From assembly GCA_000620205.1 (NCBI GenBank), contig JHVP01000018.1:1-64000 (forward strand): 64,000 bases of DNA, in the 5' to 3' direction. This DNA comes from Geodermatophilaceae bacterium URHA0031. GTDB taxonomy: Bacteria > Actinomycetota > Actinomycetes > Mycobacteriales > Geodermatophilaceae. Both the position numbers and the translations under genes were made by a program. Below are positions 18,016 to 27,158 of the stretch, piece by piece (the stretch's first letter is position 1; each line of letters starts with the position of its first letter). The notes beneath the pieces were generated by a model. That model was not told the DNA's origin. It did no database searches and worked only from the letters and a program-made list of their open reading frames with translations.

Positions 18016-18495
18016 TCAGTCCCACAGACCCCGCCCGCCACTCCCGCCCCGCGCGGAGGGGATCCAGCGGTCCGCGACGGCGCCGGTGGTGAAGGAGTAG
18101 ACGGCCTTGTGCGCGACGTCGACGACCTGGTCGCGGCGGGACCAGGTCCACGGCGGGGCGCCGACGCCGGTGACGTTCTCCAGCGTCTGGTCCACCGCCA
18201 GCCGCACGACGGTGTGCCAGGCCGAGGCGCGCGGGCCGCGCAGCCCGGCGGCGGACCAGATGCCGCGCAGGGCTCCGACCACGGCGCCGGTGCCCCAGTG
18301 CATGAGGTGGTTGCGCACCGGGGGTCGTGCGGACCCCGGCAGCCGCCGGCCGGTGGTCAGCGCGGTCAGGGTGCGTCCCGGGACGTAGGAGTCCGGACGG
18401 TGGGTGACCTGCTGCTCGAGCTGCTCCCCCGCGGTCATCACGGCGACGCCGACGAGGCCGGCCACTGCTCCACGTCCTGCTGCTCGGGCCCACAT
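18016..18495 (-). CDS. Hypothetical protein with possible N-terminal membrane segment
   Basis: Not recognised. About 159 residues; the N-terminal RGAVAGLVGVAVMTAGEQLE is a short, weakly hydrophobic helix, and there is a second one in HWGTGAVVGALRGIW. Trp, Arg and His are frequent in the remainder, which has no known motif. The ATG at 18495 was preferred over a GTG at 18546 that would lie inside a terminator stem. It starts just downstream of the Cys-rich gene's terminator and so has its own promoter. Confidence 0.6.
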   Translation of the reverse strand: MWARAAGRGAVAGLVGVAVMTAGEQLEQQVTHRPDSYVPGRTLTALTTGRRLPGSARPPVRNHLMHWGTGAVVGALRGIWSAAGLRGPRASAWHTVVRLAVDQTLENVTGVGAPPWTWSRRDQVVDVAHKAVYSFTTGAVADRWIPSARGGSGGRGLWD

Positions 18496-18533
18496 GGCCG
18501 GAGGACTACCCCCGGAGCGGGCCCGGACACGCC

Positions 18534-18569
18534 ACGAGCCGTCCACCGGTCGCCCGGTGGACGGCTCGT
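18534..18569 (-). terminator. Terminator of the Cys-rich gene
   Basis: ACGAGCCGTCCACCGG and its exact reverse complement form a 16-bp perfect stem with a 4-nt loop, 16 nt past the stop of the minus-strand gene at 18586. Confidence 0.85.
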
Positions 18570-18585
18570 CGTCGGCCTGCTGCGG

Positions 18586-18891
18586 TCAGCCCGCCGCGGG
18601 CTCAGAGGCCTCCAGCGCCTCCAGCGCGGCGACGTCGCGCAGGATGGCGGAGAGCTCGGCGGAGCTCCAGGACTCGCAGCAGTCGCAGTCGCCGGTGGCG
18701 GTGAAGCTGCGCAGCCCGAGGCTGCCGCCGGCCTGGTCCTCGGCGAGGGCGAGCTGGCCGTCGTCGGGGTTGCGGTGGCACCGGCACGACGACGCGCACA
18801 TGCCCAGCCCCCAGCCCGAGACGATGACCGACGGGCCGTTCTCGTGGACCTTGCCCAGCTGGAAGATGGAAGGCTTCTGGCAGTACGTCAT
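18586..18891 (-). CDS. Small cysteine-rich protein of unknown function
   Basis: Not recognised. A 101-residue soluble protein with seven Cys residues in three clusters: TYCQK near the start, GMCASSCRCHRNPDD near residue 32 and GDCDCCESW near residue 68. The CASSCRCH and CDCCES spacing looks like a metal site (zinc or iron-sulfur), but no family fits. ATG start at 18891 behind GAGGGGAGCCCGAC. It ends in a perfect terminator and reads away from a 457-nt intergenic region containing an inverted repeat, so it is a self-contained, probably regulated unit. Confidence 0.65.
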   Translation of the reverse strand: MTYCQKPSIFQLGKVHENGPSVIVSGWGLGMCASSCRCHRNPDDGQLALAEDQAGGSLGLRSFTATGDCDCCESWSSAELSAILRDVAALEALEASEPAAG

Positions 18892-19348
18892 GTCGGGCTC
18901 CCCTCGCCGTCCTGCCGCAGCGGCAGGGGGTCGTCATCGGCGTTCGGGAGAAGTAGACACGAAAGGGGTTTCATGTCCGCGCCATCGGGGCATGAAACGC
19001 GGTTCGCGAGGATCGTCCGGCTCATCCGTCACACGGGCCGCTGGCGACCCTCCCGCCCCCGCACAGACCCGGCACGGTGCCGCCGGCCACCGACGCGCGC
19101 AGGCAGCGGTCTCTCCTCCCCGAAGTAGAACTCGGCGGAGGACTCGTCGGGCGTCATGACCTGCGCACGCTGTACGACGCCAGGTCACTGACCCGGTCAG
19201 GACACCAGGTGCACACGGCTCCCGTCTCGGCGGGGGCGGGCGCCGGCGAGGACACTGCACCGCAGGACCACCGGGTGGCTGAGCCGTCGGCCGGAGACCG
19301 GTGGCCGGTCGGCCGGCGCCGGCCGCCTTCCAGCTGGAGGCCATCCCC
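18892..19348. other. 457-nt divergent intergenic region without a convincing gene
   Basis: Between the Cys-rich gene and the DoxX gene. The only distinct structure is the inverted repeat at 18968-18998. Frames open here (e.g. 19077-19352 plus strand) have Arg/Pro-rich composition and no ribosome-binding site. Confidence 0.6.
18968..18998. promoter_or_regulatory. Inverted repeat, candidate operator
   Basis: GTTTCATG (18968-18975) and CATGAAAC (18991-18998) are exact inverted copies, centre to centre 23 bp, i.e. about two helical turns. They lie 77 nt before the Cys-rich gene and are AT-richer than the surroundings. Confidence 0.45.
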
Positions 19349-19909
19349 GTGATCACCAGCACGCGTCAGGACGTCGCACTGCTCCTCTTCCGGCTCGGCA
19401 TCGGCGGGACGCTCGCCGCGCACGGTGCCCAGAAGCTCTTCGGCTGGTTCGGTGGCGGCGGGGTGGAGGGCACGTCGGCCGGCATGGAGGCGATGGGCTT
19501 CCATCCCCCGAGGACGAGCGCGGTGATGGCGGGCATCGGCGAGACCGCCGGCGGGCTCGCCCTGGCCCTCGGGCTGGCCACACCGGTGGGCGGGGCGGCG
19601 GCCGCCTCCACCATGGCCGCCGCCGGCGCCGTGCACCGCCCGGCCGGCTTCTTCGTCACCGAGGGTGGCTTCGAGTACACCGGCGTCCTGGCACTGGCCG
19701 GTGCCGCCGTGGCGATCAGCGGGCCCGGCCGGTTCTCGCTGGACCACCTGACCGGCGACCGGCTCAACCGGCCCTGGATGAGCGCCGCCGCCCTCACCGT
19801 GCTGGGTGGCGCCTCGGCCGTCGTCGTCGCCCGGCGCAACCGGGCGGTGGCGTCGGCGGCACCGGCCGCGGTCCTCGACGCACCGGCCGACGCGGCGTCG
19901 GGCTCCTGA
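19349..19909 (+). CDS. DoxX family membrane protein
   Basis: Small integral membrane protein of the DoxX/YphA group, members of which are linked to redox or thiol-stress complexes. The signature LLLFRLGIGGTLAAHGAQKL is at the N-terminus, followed by GIGETAGGLALALGLATP and two more hydrophobic segments, giving four TM helices in 186 residues. GTG start at 19349 behind CTGGAGG. It is convergent with glyA, 7 nt apart. Confidence 0.82.
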   Translation: MITSTRQDVALLLFRLGIGGTLAAHGAQKLFGWFGGGGVEGTSAGMEAMGFHPPRTSAVMAGIGETAGGLALALGLATPVGGAAAASTMAAAGAVHRPAGFFVTEGGFEYTGVLALAGAAVAISGPGRFSLDHLTGDRLNRPWMSAAALTVLGGASAVVVARRNRAVASAAPAAVLDAPADAASGS

Positions 19910-19916
19910 TCGCTGG

Positions 19917-21356
19917 TCAGCGTCCGGAGAGGTCGACCTCGGGGTAGAGCGGGTGGGCGCCGACCAGCTCGGCGGCCCGGGCGCGCACCCGCTCGGCCAC
20001 GGCCGGGTCCAGCCGGTACCGCATCTTCGAGTCGCCGTCGGGCTGGGTGTTGGCCAGCACGTCGACGAACAGGTCGCCGACCTCGTCGAGCTCGGCCTCG
20101 CCCAGGCCCCGGGTGGTCAGCGCCGGCGTGCCGAGCCGGATGCCGGAGGTGTACCAGGGGCCGTTCGGGTCGGCGGGCACGGAGTTGCGGTTGGTCACCA
20201 GGCCGGCGTCCAGCAGCGCGGCCTCCGCCTGGCGACCGGTCAGCCCGAAGCTGCTGACGTCGGCCAGCACCAGGTGGTTGTCGGTGCCGCCGGTGACCAG
20301 CCGGGCGCCCCGGCGCAGCAGGCCGTCGGCGAGCGCACGGGCGTTGGCCACGATCTGCTGGGCGTAGCCGGCGAACTCCGGACGGCGGGCCTCGGCCAGC
20401 GCGACCGCCTTGGCCGCCATCACGTGCGGCAGCGGGCCGCCGAGCACCATCGGGCAGCCGCGGTCGACCTCCGGCGCGTACTCCTCGGTGCACAGCACCA
20501 TGCCGCCACGCGGCCCGCGCAGTGACTTGTGCGTGGTGGTGGTCACGACGTCGGCGTGCGGCACCGGGTCGAAGTCACCGGTGAGCACCTTGCCCGCCAC
20601 CAGCCCGGCGAAGTGCGCCATGTCCACCATCAGGGTGGCGCCCACCTCGTCGGCGATCTCCCGCATCGCGGCGAAGTCGACCCGCCGCGGGTAGGCGGAG
20701 TAGCCGGCGACCAGGATCAGCGGCCGGAACTCACGGGCCCGCTCGCGCAGCGCCGCGTAGTCGATCAGGCCGGTCCCGGGGTCGGTGCCGTAGCTGGACT
20801 GGGAGAACATCTTCCCGGAGATGTTCGGCCGGAAGCCGTGCGTGAGGTGACCGCCGGCGTCCAGGGACATCCCGAGCATCCGCTGGTCGCCGAGCGCCCG
20901 GCGGAGCTGGGCCCAGTCCGCCTCGCTGAGCGCGTCGACGTTCTTCACGCCGGCCTCGGCCAACGCCGGGCTCTCCACCCGGTGGGCCAGGATCGACCAG
21001 AAGGCGACCAGGTTGGCGTCGATGCCCGAGTGCGGCTGGACGTAGGCGTGGTCGGCGCCGAAGAGCTCGCGGGCGTGCTCGGCGGCCAGCCGCTCGACGG
21101 TGTCGACGTTCTGGCAGGCGGCGTAGAAGCGGCGTCCCGGCGTGCCCTCGGCGTACTTGTCGCTGAACCAGTTGCCCATCGCCAGCAGGACGGCGGGCGA
21201 GGCGTAGTTCTCGCTGGCGATGAGCTTGAGGCTCTCCCGCTGGTCGGTGAGCTCCTGCCCGATCGCGGCCGCCACCCGGGGCTCGACCTGGGCGATCACG
21301 TCCAGCGCAGCGGCGAAGGCGGCGGTCTCACGGCTCACGGTGGTGGTCACGGGCAC
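19917..21356 (-). CDS. glyA: Serine hydroxymethyltransferase
   Basis: PLP enzyme interconverting serine and glycine with tetrahydrofolate, feeding one-carbon metabolism. Clear motifs: [15 protein letters not shown] near the N-terminus, the PLP lysine in [19 protein letters not shown] and the DNHLVLADV region. At 479 residues it is longer than the usual 420-430; the extra residues include the stretch 140-190 and the start region, a form seen in other actinobacteria. GTG start at 21356; a second GTG two codons on has better spacing to AGGAG. Confidence 0.93.
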   Translation of the reverse strand: MPVTTTVSRETAAFAAALDVIAQVEPRVAAAIGQELTDQRESLKLIASENYASPAVLLAMGNWFSDKYAEGTPGRRFYAACQNVDTVERLAAEHARELFGADHAYVQPHSGIDANLVAFWSILAHRVESPALAEAGVKNVDALSEADWAQLRRALGDQRMLGMSLDAGGHLTHGFRPNISGKMFSQSSYGTDPGTGLIDYAALRERAREFRPLILVAGYSAYPRRVDFAAMREIADEVGATLMVDMAHFAGLVAGKVLTGDFDPVPHADVVTTTTHKSLRGPRGGMVLCTEEYAPEVDRGCPMVLGGPLPHVMAAKAVALAEARRPEFAGYAQQIVANARALADGLLRRGARLVTGGTDNHLVLADVSSFGLTGRQAEAALLDAGLVTNRNSVPADPNGPWYTSGIRLGTPALTTRGLGEAELDEVGDLFVDVLANTQPDGDSKMRYRLDPAVAERVRARAAELVGAHPLYPEVDLSGR

Positions 21357-21519
21357 TCCTGCGGTCGACGGGAGCCCAGGCGCGCGGCGGTCGACGGGGC
21401 CGCTCCCCGGTGGTGGCCCACCTGTCAGCGCCAGTCACGGCCCGCGCTGAGGATAGCGGCGGGACCGGATGGTCACCTGCCGGTGGTGCGGCGGTCGTCC
21501 CGGTGGGTACGGGGGGCGC

Positions 21520-21813
21520 ATGTCGATGAGCGCACCGTTCGACCCGGTCCAGCCCTCTGCCGACGACGGGATCCCCGCCGCGGACGCCGGCACCGGGGCA
21601 CCGCCACCGGCCGAGGGCTCCGGGACCGGCGGGGAGGAGCCGGACCGCCCCGGGCAGACCGACGCGGACGGCCCGGCCGCCACGCAGAGCGAGACCCCGT
21701 ACCGGAAGCCGGACCCCGCCGAGGTCGGGCCGGAGCCGACCGGCAACCCGGTGGACCCGGCCGTCTCGACCACGACGCCGGACCCCGGTCAGACCGGCCG
21801 CGACGAACGCTGA
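21520..21813 (+). CDS. Short disordered acidic hypothetical protein
   Basis: A 97-residue frame rich in Pro, Asp, Glu, Gly and Thr with no hydrophobic core, likely intrinsically disordered. ATG at 21520 follows GGGGGGCGC. It has normal third-position GC and is followed by a perfect terminator, which supports it being a real gene. Function unknown. Confidence 0.5.
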   Translation: MSMSAPFDPVQPSADDGIPAADAGTGAPPPAEGSGTGGEEPDRPGQTDADGPAATQSETPYRKPDPAEVGPEPTGNPVDPAVSTTTPDPGQTGRDER

Positions 21814-21830
21814 GGACCAGCAGCGTCCCC

Positions 21831-21858
21831 CAGGGCAGAAGTGGCCACTTCTGCCCTG
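21831..21858. terminator. Perfect 28-bp palindromic terminator, convergent genes
   Basis: CAGGGCAGAAGTGG is followed immediately by its reverse complement. It separates the disordered-protein gene from the end of the TldE-type gene and can serve both strands. Confidence 0.85.
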
Positions 21859-21863
21859 ACCGG

Positions 21864-23249
21864 TCAGCTCGCCGGGCTGACCGAGCTCATGTTGAAGTCC
21901 GGGATCCGCAGCATCGGCATCGCCGCGCGGGTGAACCAGTCGTTCCACTCCCGCGGCAGCGTCCGCTCGGTGCGGCTGGCCTCGGTGGCCCGGCCGAGCA
22001 GGTCGACCGGCGACTCGTTGAACCGGAAGTTGTTCACCGCCCCGGTCACCTCACCGCCCTCCACCAGGAAGACGCCGTCCCGGGTGAGCCCGGTGACCAG
22101 CAGCGTCTGCGGGTCGACCTCGCGGATGTACCAGAGCGTGGTCAGCAGCAACCCGCGCTCGGTGCGGGCGATCATCTCCGCCGGCGACGCGGTCGCGGTC
22201 CGGTCCTCGAGGACGAGGTTGTCCAGCGCCGCGGTCGCCGGGGCCCCCGTCTTCTGCGCCCAGGCCCGCGGCCGGACCAGGTTGGTGAGCACGCCGTCGG
22301 AGATCCAGTCGACGGCCGGTGTGGCCATGCCGTTGTCGAACACCGACGCGCTGCCCGAGGAGCCACCGACCACCTGGAACGGCGAGGTCTCCAGGCCGGG
22401 CGCGTCCGGGTCGCTGCGCAGGGTCAGCGGGAGCTGGGCCAGCCGGTCACCGATCCGGTTGCCGCCGCCGGGCCTGGCGTAGACGCTGCGCCCCTCGTCG
22501 GCGTCCCGCGCCTCCATCGACCAGTAGGCGACGACCATCAGGTCGCTCACCGTGGACGGCGGCAGCAGCGTCTCGTACCGGCCGGCCGGCAGGTCGATGC
22601 GCCGGTGCGACCAGGCCATCTTCTGCTGCACCTCGGCGGCCAGGTCGGCCACCGAGACGTCGGTGAAGTCGCGGGTGCCCACGCCGGCCCAGACCGACCG
22701 GCCGAAGTCGGTGCTCTTGCCGTTCAGCTCCACCCGGCCGGTGGGCTGGTCGTGCCGCAGCCGCAGGCCGGTGGAGCTGCCGAGGTAGGTGGTCGCCAGC
22801 TGGTGCTCGGCGAACCCGAACAGCAGCTCGTCCCGGCCGCGGGCCTCGCCGAAGGCCTGCCCGAGCGCGGGGGCGAAGTCGGCGAACACGTCGATCGAGG
22901 TCTCCGCGGCGTCGGCGTCCCAGTCACCGGAGCCCGGCGGCACCTCGCCGACCAGCGGCACGGCGTCCTCGGCCGGGCCGGCGTCCCGGGCGGCCTGCTC
23001 GCTGGCCGCCACCAGCTCGGCGATGTCCGGGGTCCCGGTGCGGGCGACGGTGCCGGTGGCCATCCCGGCGCCCCCGTCGACGAAGGAGATGACGACGACC
23101 TGCCGGGAGCGCATCGCACCGTTGGTGGTCAGGCTGTTGCTGGCCCAGCGGAGGTTGGCTTCCGAGCTCTCGGTGACGTAGGTGATCTGCCCGTCGGCCT
23201 TCGACGCCGCCAGCGCCCGCTCGACCAGTTCCTGCGGCCCGGCCGACAT
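21864..23249 (-). CDS. TldE/PmbA-type metallopeptidase subunit
   Basis: Partner of TldD in the TldD/TldE protease that degrades unfolded or peptide substrates and matures some RiPPs such as microcin B17. The 461-residue protein has the U62 family layout but no HExxxH, as expected for the non-catalytic TldE subunit; the C-terminal GRVELNGKSTDFGRS...LPAGRYETLLPPSTVSDLM region is typical. ATG start at 23249 overlaps the TldD stop (TGATG), so the two are made together. Confidence 0.87.
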   Translation of the reverse strand: MSAGPQELVERALAASKADGQITYVTESSEANLRWASNSLTTNGAMRSRQVVVISFVDGGAGMATGTVARTGTPDIAELVAASEQAARDAGPAEDAVPLVGEVPPGSGDWDADAAETSIDVFADFAPALGQAFGEARGRDELLFGFAEHQLATTYLGSSTGLRLRHDQPTGRVELNGKSTDFGRSVWAGVGTRDFTDVSVADLAAEVQQKMAWSHRRIDLPAGRYETLLPPSTVSDLMVVAYWSMEARDADEGRSVYARPGGGNRIGDRLAQLPLTLRSDPDAPGLETSPFQVVGGSSGSASVFDNGMATPAVDWISDGVLTNLVRPRAWAQKTGAPATAALDNLVLEDRTATASPAEMIARTERGLLLTTLWYIREVDPQTLLVTGLTRDGVFLVEGGEVTGAVNNFRFNESPVDLLGRATEASRTERTLPREWNDWFTRAAMPMLRIPDFNMSSVSPAS

Positions 23250-24760
23250 CAGCGCCCGCCCTCCTGCTTGGTGTTGAGGATGTTGGTGTTCTCGAAGAGC
23301 GCGGCCGGGCAGCCGTGGCTGACCGGCGCGACCTGCCCGGGCTGCGCCTTGCCGCAGTTGAAGGCGCCGCCCAGCACGTAGGTCTGCGGGCCGCCGACCG
23401 CGGTCATCGAGCCCCAGAAGTCCGTCGTCGTCGCCTGGTACGCCACGTCGCGCAGCTGGCCGGCCAGCCGGCCGCCCTCGATGCGGTAGAAGCGCTGCGC
23501 GGTGAACTGGAAGTTGTAGCGCTGCATGTCGATGGACCAGCTGTTGTCCCCGACGACGTAGATGCCGCGCTCGACGCCGCCGATCAGCTCCTCGGTCGAG
23601 GGCCCGTCCGGCGCGGGCTGCAGCGAGACGTTGGCCATCCGCTGCACCGGCACGTGTGCGGCGGAGTCGGCGAACGCGCAGCCGTTCGAGCGCGGCAACC
23701 CCCGGAGGCGGGCCATGTTCCGGTCGACCTGGTAGCCGACCAGCACGCCGTCGCGGATCAGGTCCCACTGCTGGGCGGCCACGCCCTCGTCGTCCCAGCC
23801 GACCGTGGACAGCCCGTGCTCGGCGGTCCGGTCGCCGACGACGTTCATCAGCGACGAGCCGTACTGCAGGGTGCCCAGCTTGTCGGGCGTGGCGAACGAC
23901 GTGCCGGCGTAGGCGGCCTCGTAGCCGAGCGCCCGGTCCAGCTCGGTGGCGTGCCCGATGGACTCGTGGATGGTCAGCCACAGGTTCGAGGGGTCGACGA
24001 CGAGGTCGTAGCGGCCGGCCTCGACCGACGGTGCCTTGACCTTCTCCCGCAGCAGTTCGGGGATCTCGGCCAGCTCCCCGCGCCAGTCCCAGCCCGCGCC
24101 GGCGACGAACTCCCAGCCCCGGCCCACCGGCGGGGCCAGCGTGCGCATGGACTCGAAGCTGCCGGTCGTCCGGTCGACGGTCAGCGCGGTGAACTCCGGG
24201 TGCACCCGGACGCGCTGCTGGCGGGTGCGGGTGCCCGCCGTGTCGGCGTAGAACTTCTGCTCCTTGACCTGCAGTGCGCTGGTCTGGACGTGCTCCACCC
24301 CGTCGGCGGCCAGCAGCTGCTCGGAGAGCTCGACGAGCAGACCGGTCTTCTCCGCGTCGGGGACGTCGAACGGGTCGACCTCGTAGGCCGAGACCCACTC
24401 ACCGGTGTGCACCGGCTCGGGGGCGAGCTCGACCCGGTCGGTGTTCATCGCCGCGGAGACCTGCGCGACCGCGACCGCCTCCTCGGCCAGCCGCACCGCC
24501 TCGGCGGCGGTCAGGACGACGCCGGCGGCGAAGCCCCAGGTGCCCTCGTGGACGACGCGGACGGCGAGCCCGAGGTCCTCCCCGTCGCCCAGCGCCTCGA
24601 GCCGCGCGTCGCGCAGCCGGATGCTCTGCGTGCGGATCCGCTCGACCCGCAGGTCCGCGTGCTCGCACCCCAGGTCGACCGCCCGGGTGAGCGCCGCGTC
24701 GGCCAGCGCGGACAGCGGGAGGGCGAGGAAGGACTCGTCGACGGAACGGGTCTGTGCCAC
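23249..24760 (-). CDS. tldD: TldD family metallopeptidase, catalytic subunit
   Basis: Zinc metallopeptidase of family U62. The active-site motif HESIGHATELDR (HExxxH) is at about residues 265-276, and the conserved C-terminal region includes FENTNILNTKQEGGR and GGAFNCGKAQPGQ. 503 residues from the GTG at 24760. It forms an operon with the TldE gene, by overlap. In this genome, a TldD/E pair near a mycofactocin (RiPP) locus raises the question of a shared role, but 38 kb separates them and nothing connects them in sequence. Confidence 0.9.
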   Translation of the reverse strand: MAQTRSVDESFLALPLSALADAALTRAVDLGCEHADLRVERIRTQSIRLRDARLEALGDGEDLGLAVRVVHEGTWGFAAGVVLTAAEAVRLAEEAVAVAQVSAAMNTDRVELAPEPVHTGEWVSAYEVDPFDVPDAEKTGLLVELSEQLLAADGVEHVQTSALQVKEQKFYADTAGTRTRQQRVRVHPEFTALTVDRTTGSFESMRTLAPPVGRGWEFVAGAGWDWRGELAEIPELLREKVKAPSVEAGRYDLVVDPSNLWLTIHESIGHATELDRALGYEAAYAGTSFATPDKLGTLQYGSSLMNVVGDRTAEHGLSTVGWDDEGVAAQQWDLIRDGVLVGYQVDRNMARLRGLPRSNGCAFADSAAHVPVQRMANVSLQPAPDGPSTEELIGGVERGIYVVGDNSWSIDMQRYNFQFTAQRFYRIEGGRLAGQLRDVAYQATTTDFWGSMTAVGGPQTYVLGGAFNCGKAQPGQVAPVSHGCPAALFENTNILNTKQEGGR

Positions 24761-24796
24761 ACCCCCGTGTCTACCAGGCAGCAACCCGCCGCCCTG

Positions 24797-24848
24797 GCCC
24801 CCCTGCAGGGTCCCACCGCGAGCTTGCGAGCGGTGGGGGGCAGGGGGT
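24797..24848 (-). terminator. Terminator after Na+/H+ antiporter gene
   Basis: Inner stem CCCACCGC (24812-24819) with GCGGTGGG (24830-24837), extended outward by a C-rich/G-rich pair (GCCCCCCTGC with GCAGGGGGT). It lies between the antiporter stop and the tldD start. Confidence 0.8.
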
Positions 24849-24854
24849 CCCTCC

Positions 24855-26723
24855 TCAGCCGAGCTCGCTGTCCACCCAGCACCAGCGCCAGGCCTCGTCC
24901 GGCTCGGCGCTGACGACGACCGGGTGCGCGGTCGAGCCGAAGTGCGCGCGGGAGTGCCGGCGCGGCGAGGAGTCGCAGCAGCCGACGTGACCGCAGGTCA
25001 GGCAGGTGCGCAGGTGCACCCACGTCGTCCCCTCGCGCAGGCAGTCCTCGCAGGCCTGCTCCGGGTGCGCGGCCCCCTCCGGCGCCAGCCGCAGGTGCGC
25101 GCAGCGCACGTCGCTGGGCCGGGGGGCCAGCGGGCGCTCGCGGTCCAGCGACTCGAGCTCCTCGTGCCGGTCGAGCAGCGTCTCCTCGACGTCGATGGCG
25201 TTGAGTGCCGCCTCCAGAACCTCCGTCGGAGCCGTGCCGGCGTCGCGGGCGCGCACCACGACCTCCCGCTCGGCGTCGAGCATCGCCATCCGCAACCGCG
25301 CGTAGGTGCTGGACGGGGTCTCCTGGTCCGCCAGCGGCCGGCCCAGCCGTTCCCAGCTGGCGTGCGACCGCGCGATCGACCGGTCGCGCAGCCGCGGCAC
25401 CACGCCGTCGGGCTCGTCGCCGGTGGTCAGCTCGCTCAGCCGCTGCAACCCGGCGGCGTTGGCGGCGTCCCCGATCACCGCGGCCTGCAGCGCGTCCTCG
25501 GCCGGGTCGGGCGGCGGCAGGCCGACCCGGCGGACCAGCCACGGCAGGGACGAGCCCTGCACCAGCAGGCTGCCCACGACGACGGTGAACGCCGCCAGCA
25601 GCAGCACCTCCCGGTCGGGCAGGTCCTCGGGCAGCACCTGCGCGGCGGCCAGCGTGACCACGCCGCGCATGCCCGCCCAGGAGACCAACCCGGCCACCGC
25701 GGGGGTCCACGCCTGCCGGCGCATCGCCGGGGTGCCGACGGAGAGGGCGCCGGCCAGCCCGAAGACGAACGCGAAGCGCACGACCACGGTGGCCACGAGC
25801 ACCCCGAGGCAGACCAGCGTGACACGGCCGGCGCCCAGCCCGCTGTCCGCGGCGCCGGAGAGCAGGCCGGGCAGCTGCAGCCCGATGAGCAGGAAGACGC
25901 TGTTCTCCAGCACGAACGCGACGGTGCGCCAGGTGATCGCCTCGGTCACCCGAGCCGTCGCCGTCTGCACCTTCGGGGAGACGTGGGCCAGCGCCAGCCC
26001 GGTGACGACGGTGGCCAGCACGCCCGAGGCGTGCACCTCCTCCGCGGCCAGGAAGGCCAGGTAGGGGGCCACGAAGGAGACCAGGGTGTCCAGCACGGGG
26101 TCCTTCACCCGGGCCCGGACGACGGCGAGCACCGCGGCGACCGCGCCGCCGACCAGCACCGCGCCGACGACCGCCCAGACGAACTCGCCAGCGACCTCGA
26201 ACGGCGAGGGCTCCGAGGTCAGCGACGAGACCGCGACGCTCAGCGCGATCAGCGCGGCGGCGTCGTTGACCAGGCTCTCGTGCTCCAGCAGGGTCGCCAC
26301 CCGCCGCGGCAGCCCCAGCCGCCGGCCGATCGCCGAGGCCGCGATCGCGTCGGGGGGCGCGACCACCGCACCCAGCGCCAGCGCAGCCGCGAGGGCCACG
26401 CCGGGCAGCAGCAGCCAGGTGACCCAGCCGACGAACAGCGTGGTGACGACGACGAGCACCACCGACATCGAGAAGATGCTCGCCTTGTTGTGCCGGAAGT
26501 CGAACAGCGACGTCCGGGCGGTGGTGGCGTACAGCAGCGGCGGCAGCAGGGCGAAGAGCACGACGTCCGGGTCGAGCTGGACGTCCGGCACGTGCGGCAG
26601 GAACGACGCCGCCGCGCCGACCACCACGAGCACCAGCGGGGTGGGCCAGCCGAACCGGTCGCACACGCCGGCGACGACGCCGACCGCGATCACCAGCGCG
26701 ACCAGCTGGGCGGTCAGCTCCAC
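24855..26723 (-). CDS. Na+/H+ antiporter (CPA1) with C-terminal UBP-type zinc finger
   Basis: Cation/proton antiporter of the NhaP/NHE group with 12-13 TM helices in the first 410 residues. The transport site is GAVVAPPDAIAASAIGRRLG together with LEHESLVNDAAALIALSVAV (the ND motif). A soluble helical linker (residues 420-540) leads to a UBP-type zinc finger at the C-terminus, CAHLRLAP...ACEDCLREG...LRTCLTCGHVGCCDSS and RAHFGSTAHPVVV, which supplies the Cys/His ligands. Total 622 residues. GTG start at 26723. The gene 31 nt upstream encodes the same zinc finger alone, with an identical core (CGHVGCCDSSP). Confidence 0.9.
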   Translation of the reverse strand: MELTAQLVALVIAVGVVAGVCDRFGWPTPLVLVVVGAAASFLPHVPDVQLDPDVVLFALLPPLLYATTARTSLFDFRHNKASIFSMSVVLVVVTTLFVGWVTWLLLPGVALAAALALGAVVAPPDAIAASAIGRRLGLPRRVATLLEHESLVNDAAALIALSVAVSSLTSEPSPFEVAGEFVWAVVGAVLVGGAVAAVLAVVRARVKDPVLDTLVSFVAPYLAFLAAEEVHASGVLATVVTGLALAHVSPKVQTATARVTEAITWRTVAFVLENSVFLLIGLQLPGLLSGAADSGLGAGRVTLVCLGVLVATVVVRFAFVFGLAGALSVGTPAMRRQAWTPAVAGLVSWAGMRGVVTLAAAQVLPEDLPDREVLLLAAFTVVVGSLLVQGSSLPWLVRRVGLPPPDPAEDALQAAVIGDAANAAGLQRLSELTTGDEPDGVVPRLRDRSIARSHASWERLGRPLADQETPSSTYARLRMAMLDAEREVVVRARDAGTAPTEVLEAALNAIDVEETLLDRHEELESLDRERPLAPRPSDVRCAHLRLAPEGAAHPEQACEDCLREGTTWVHLRTCLTCGHVGCCDSSPRRHSRAHFGSTAHPVVVSAEPDEAWRWCWVDSELG

Positions 26724-26754
26724 GGCCTGCTCGTCCTCACGGACGCCGATCCTC

Positions 26755-27093
26755 TCAGTGCAGGTGCCTCATCCAGTCGGCCGGCACCCGGCCGGCCGGA
26801 CCGGGCACCGGCTGCGCCGCCGGGTGGGCGGTCGGGGCGGTGAGCTCCGGGCCGTCGGCGAACGCGCCCTCCACGTAGTCCCAGAACCAGCCCTCCCCCG
26901 GCTCGAAGCTCTGCACGATCCGGTGACCGGAGGCGTGCGCGTGCGCGCTGGCGTGCTGATTGGGGGAGGAGTCGCAGCAGCCGACGTGCCCGCAGGCGGC
27001 GCACCGGCGCAGGTGCAGCCACCACGCGCCACTGGCCTCGCACTCGACGCACCCCGTGCCGCTCGGCGGGACGGTCGGGTCGATCTGGTCCAT
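26755..27093 (-). CDS. Stand-alone UBP-type zinc finger protein
   Basis: A 112-residue protein consisting of a UBP-type zinc finger: CVECEASGAWWLHLRRCAAC, then GHVGCCDSSPNQHASAHAHA and GHRIVQSFEPGEGWFW. In eukaryotes this fold binds free C-termini of ubiquitin; its bacterial role is unknown. The core matches the fused domain of the antiporter downstream. ATG at 27093 with GGAGGAG upstream. It is probably co-transcribed with the antiporter, 31 nt apart. Confidence 0.85.
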   Translation of the reverse strand: MDQIDPTVPPSGTGCVECEASGAWWLHLRRCAACGHVGCCDSSPNQHASAHAHASGHRIVQSFEPGEGWFWDYVEGAFADGPELTAPTAHPAAQPVPGPAGRVPADWMRHLH

Positions 27094-27158
27094 GGGTGCT
27101 CCTCCTGGGTCGATGCGCCGCCGTGAGTCTCGCCCAGCGGGGGCTCCTCCGGAAGCGG

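Noticed and set aside
20529..23381. 950-codon plus-strand frame
   Set aside because: It is antisense to SHMT and TldE, His/Gly/Arg-rich, with no domain; the minus-strand genes have clear catalytic motifs.
21864..24760. TldD/TldE as the mycofactocin protease
   Set aside because: MftE is present and is the known peptidase; TldD/E are 38 kb from mftC and appear as an independent operon.
24405..26843. 812-codon plus-strand frame
   Set aside because: Antisense to the antiporter and TldD; composition is typical of a shadow frame.
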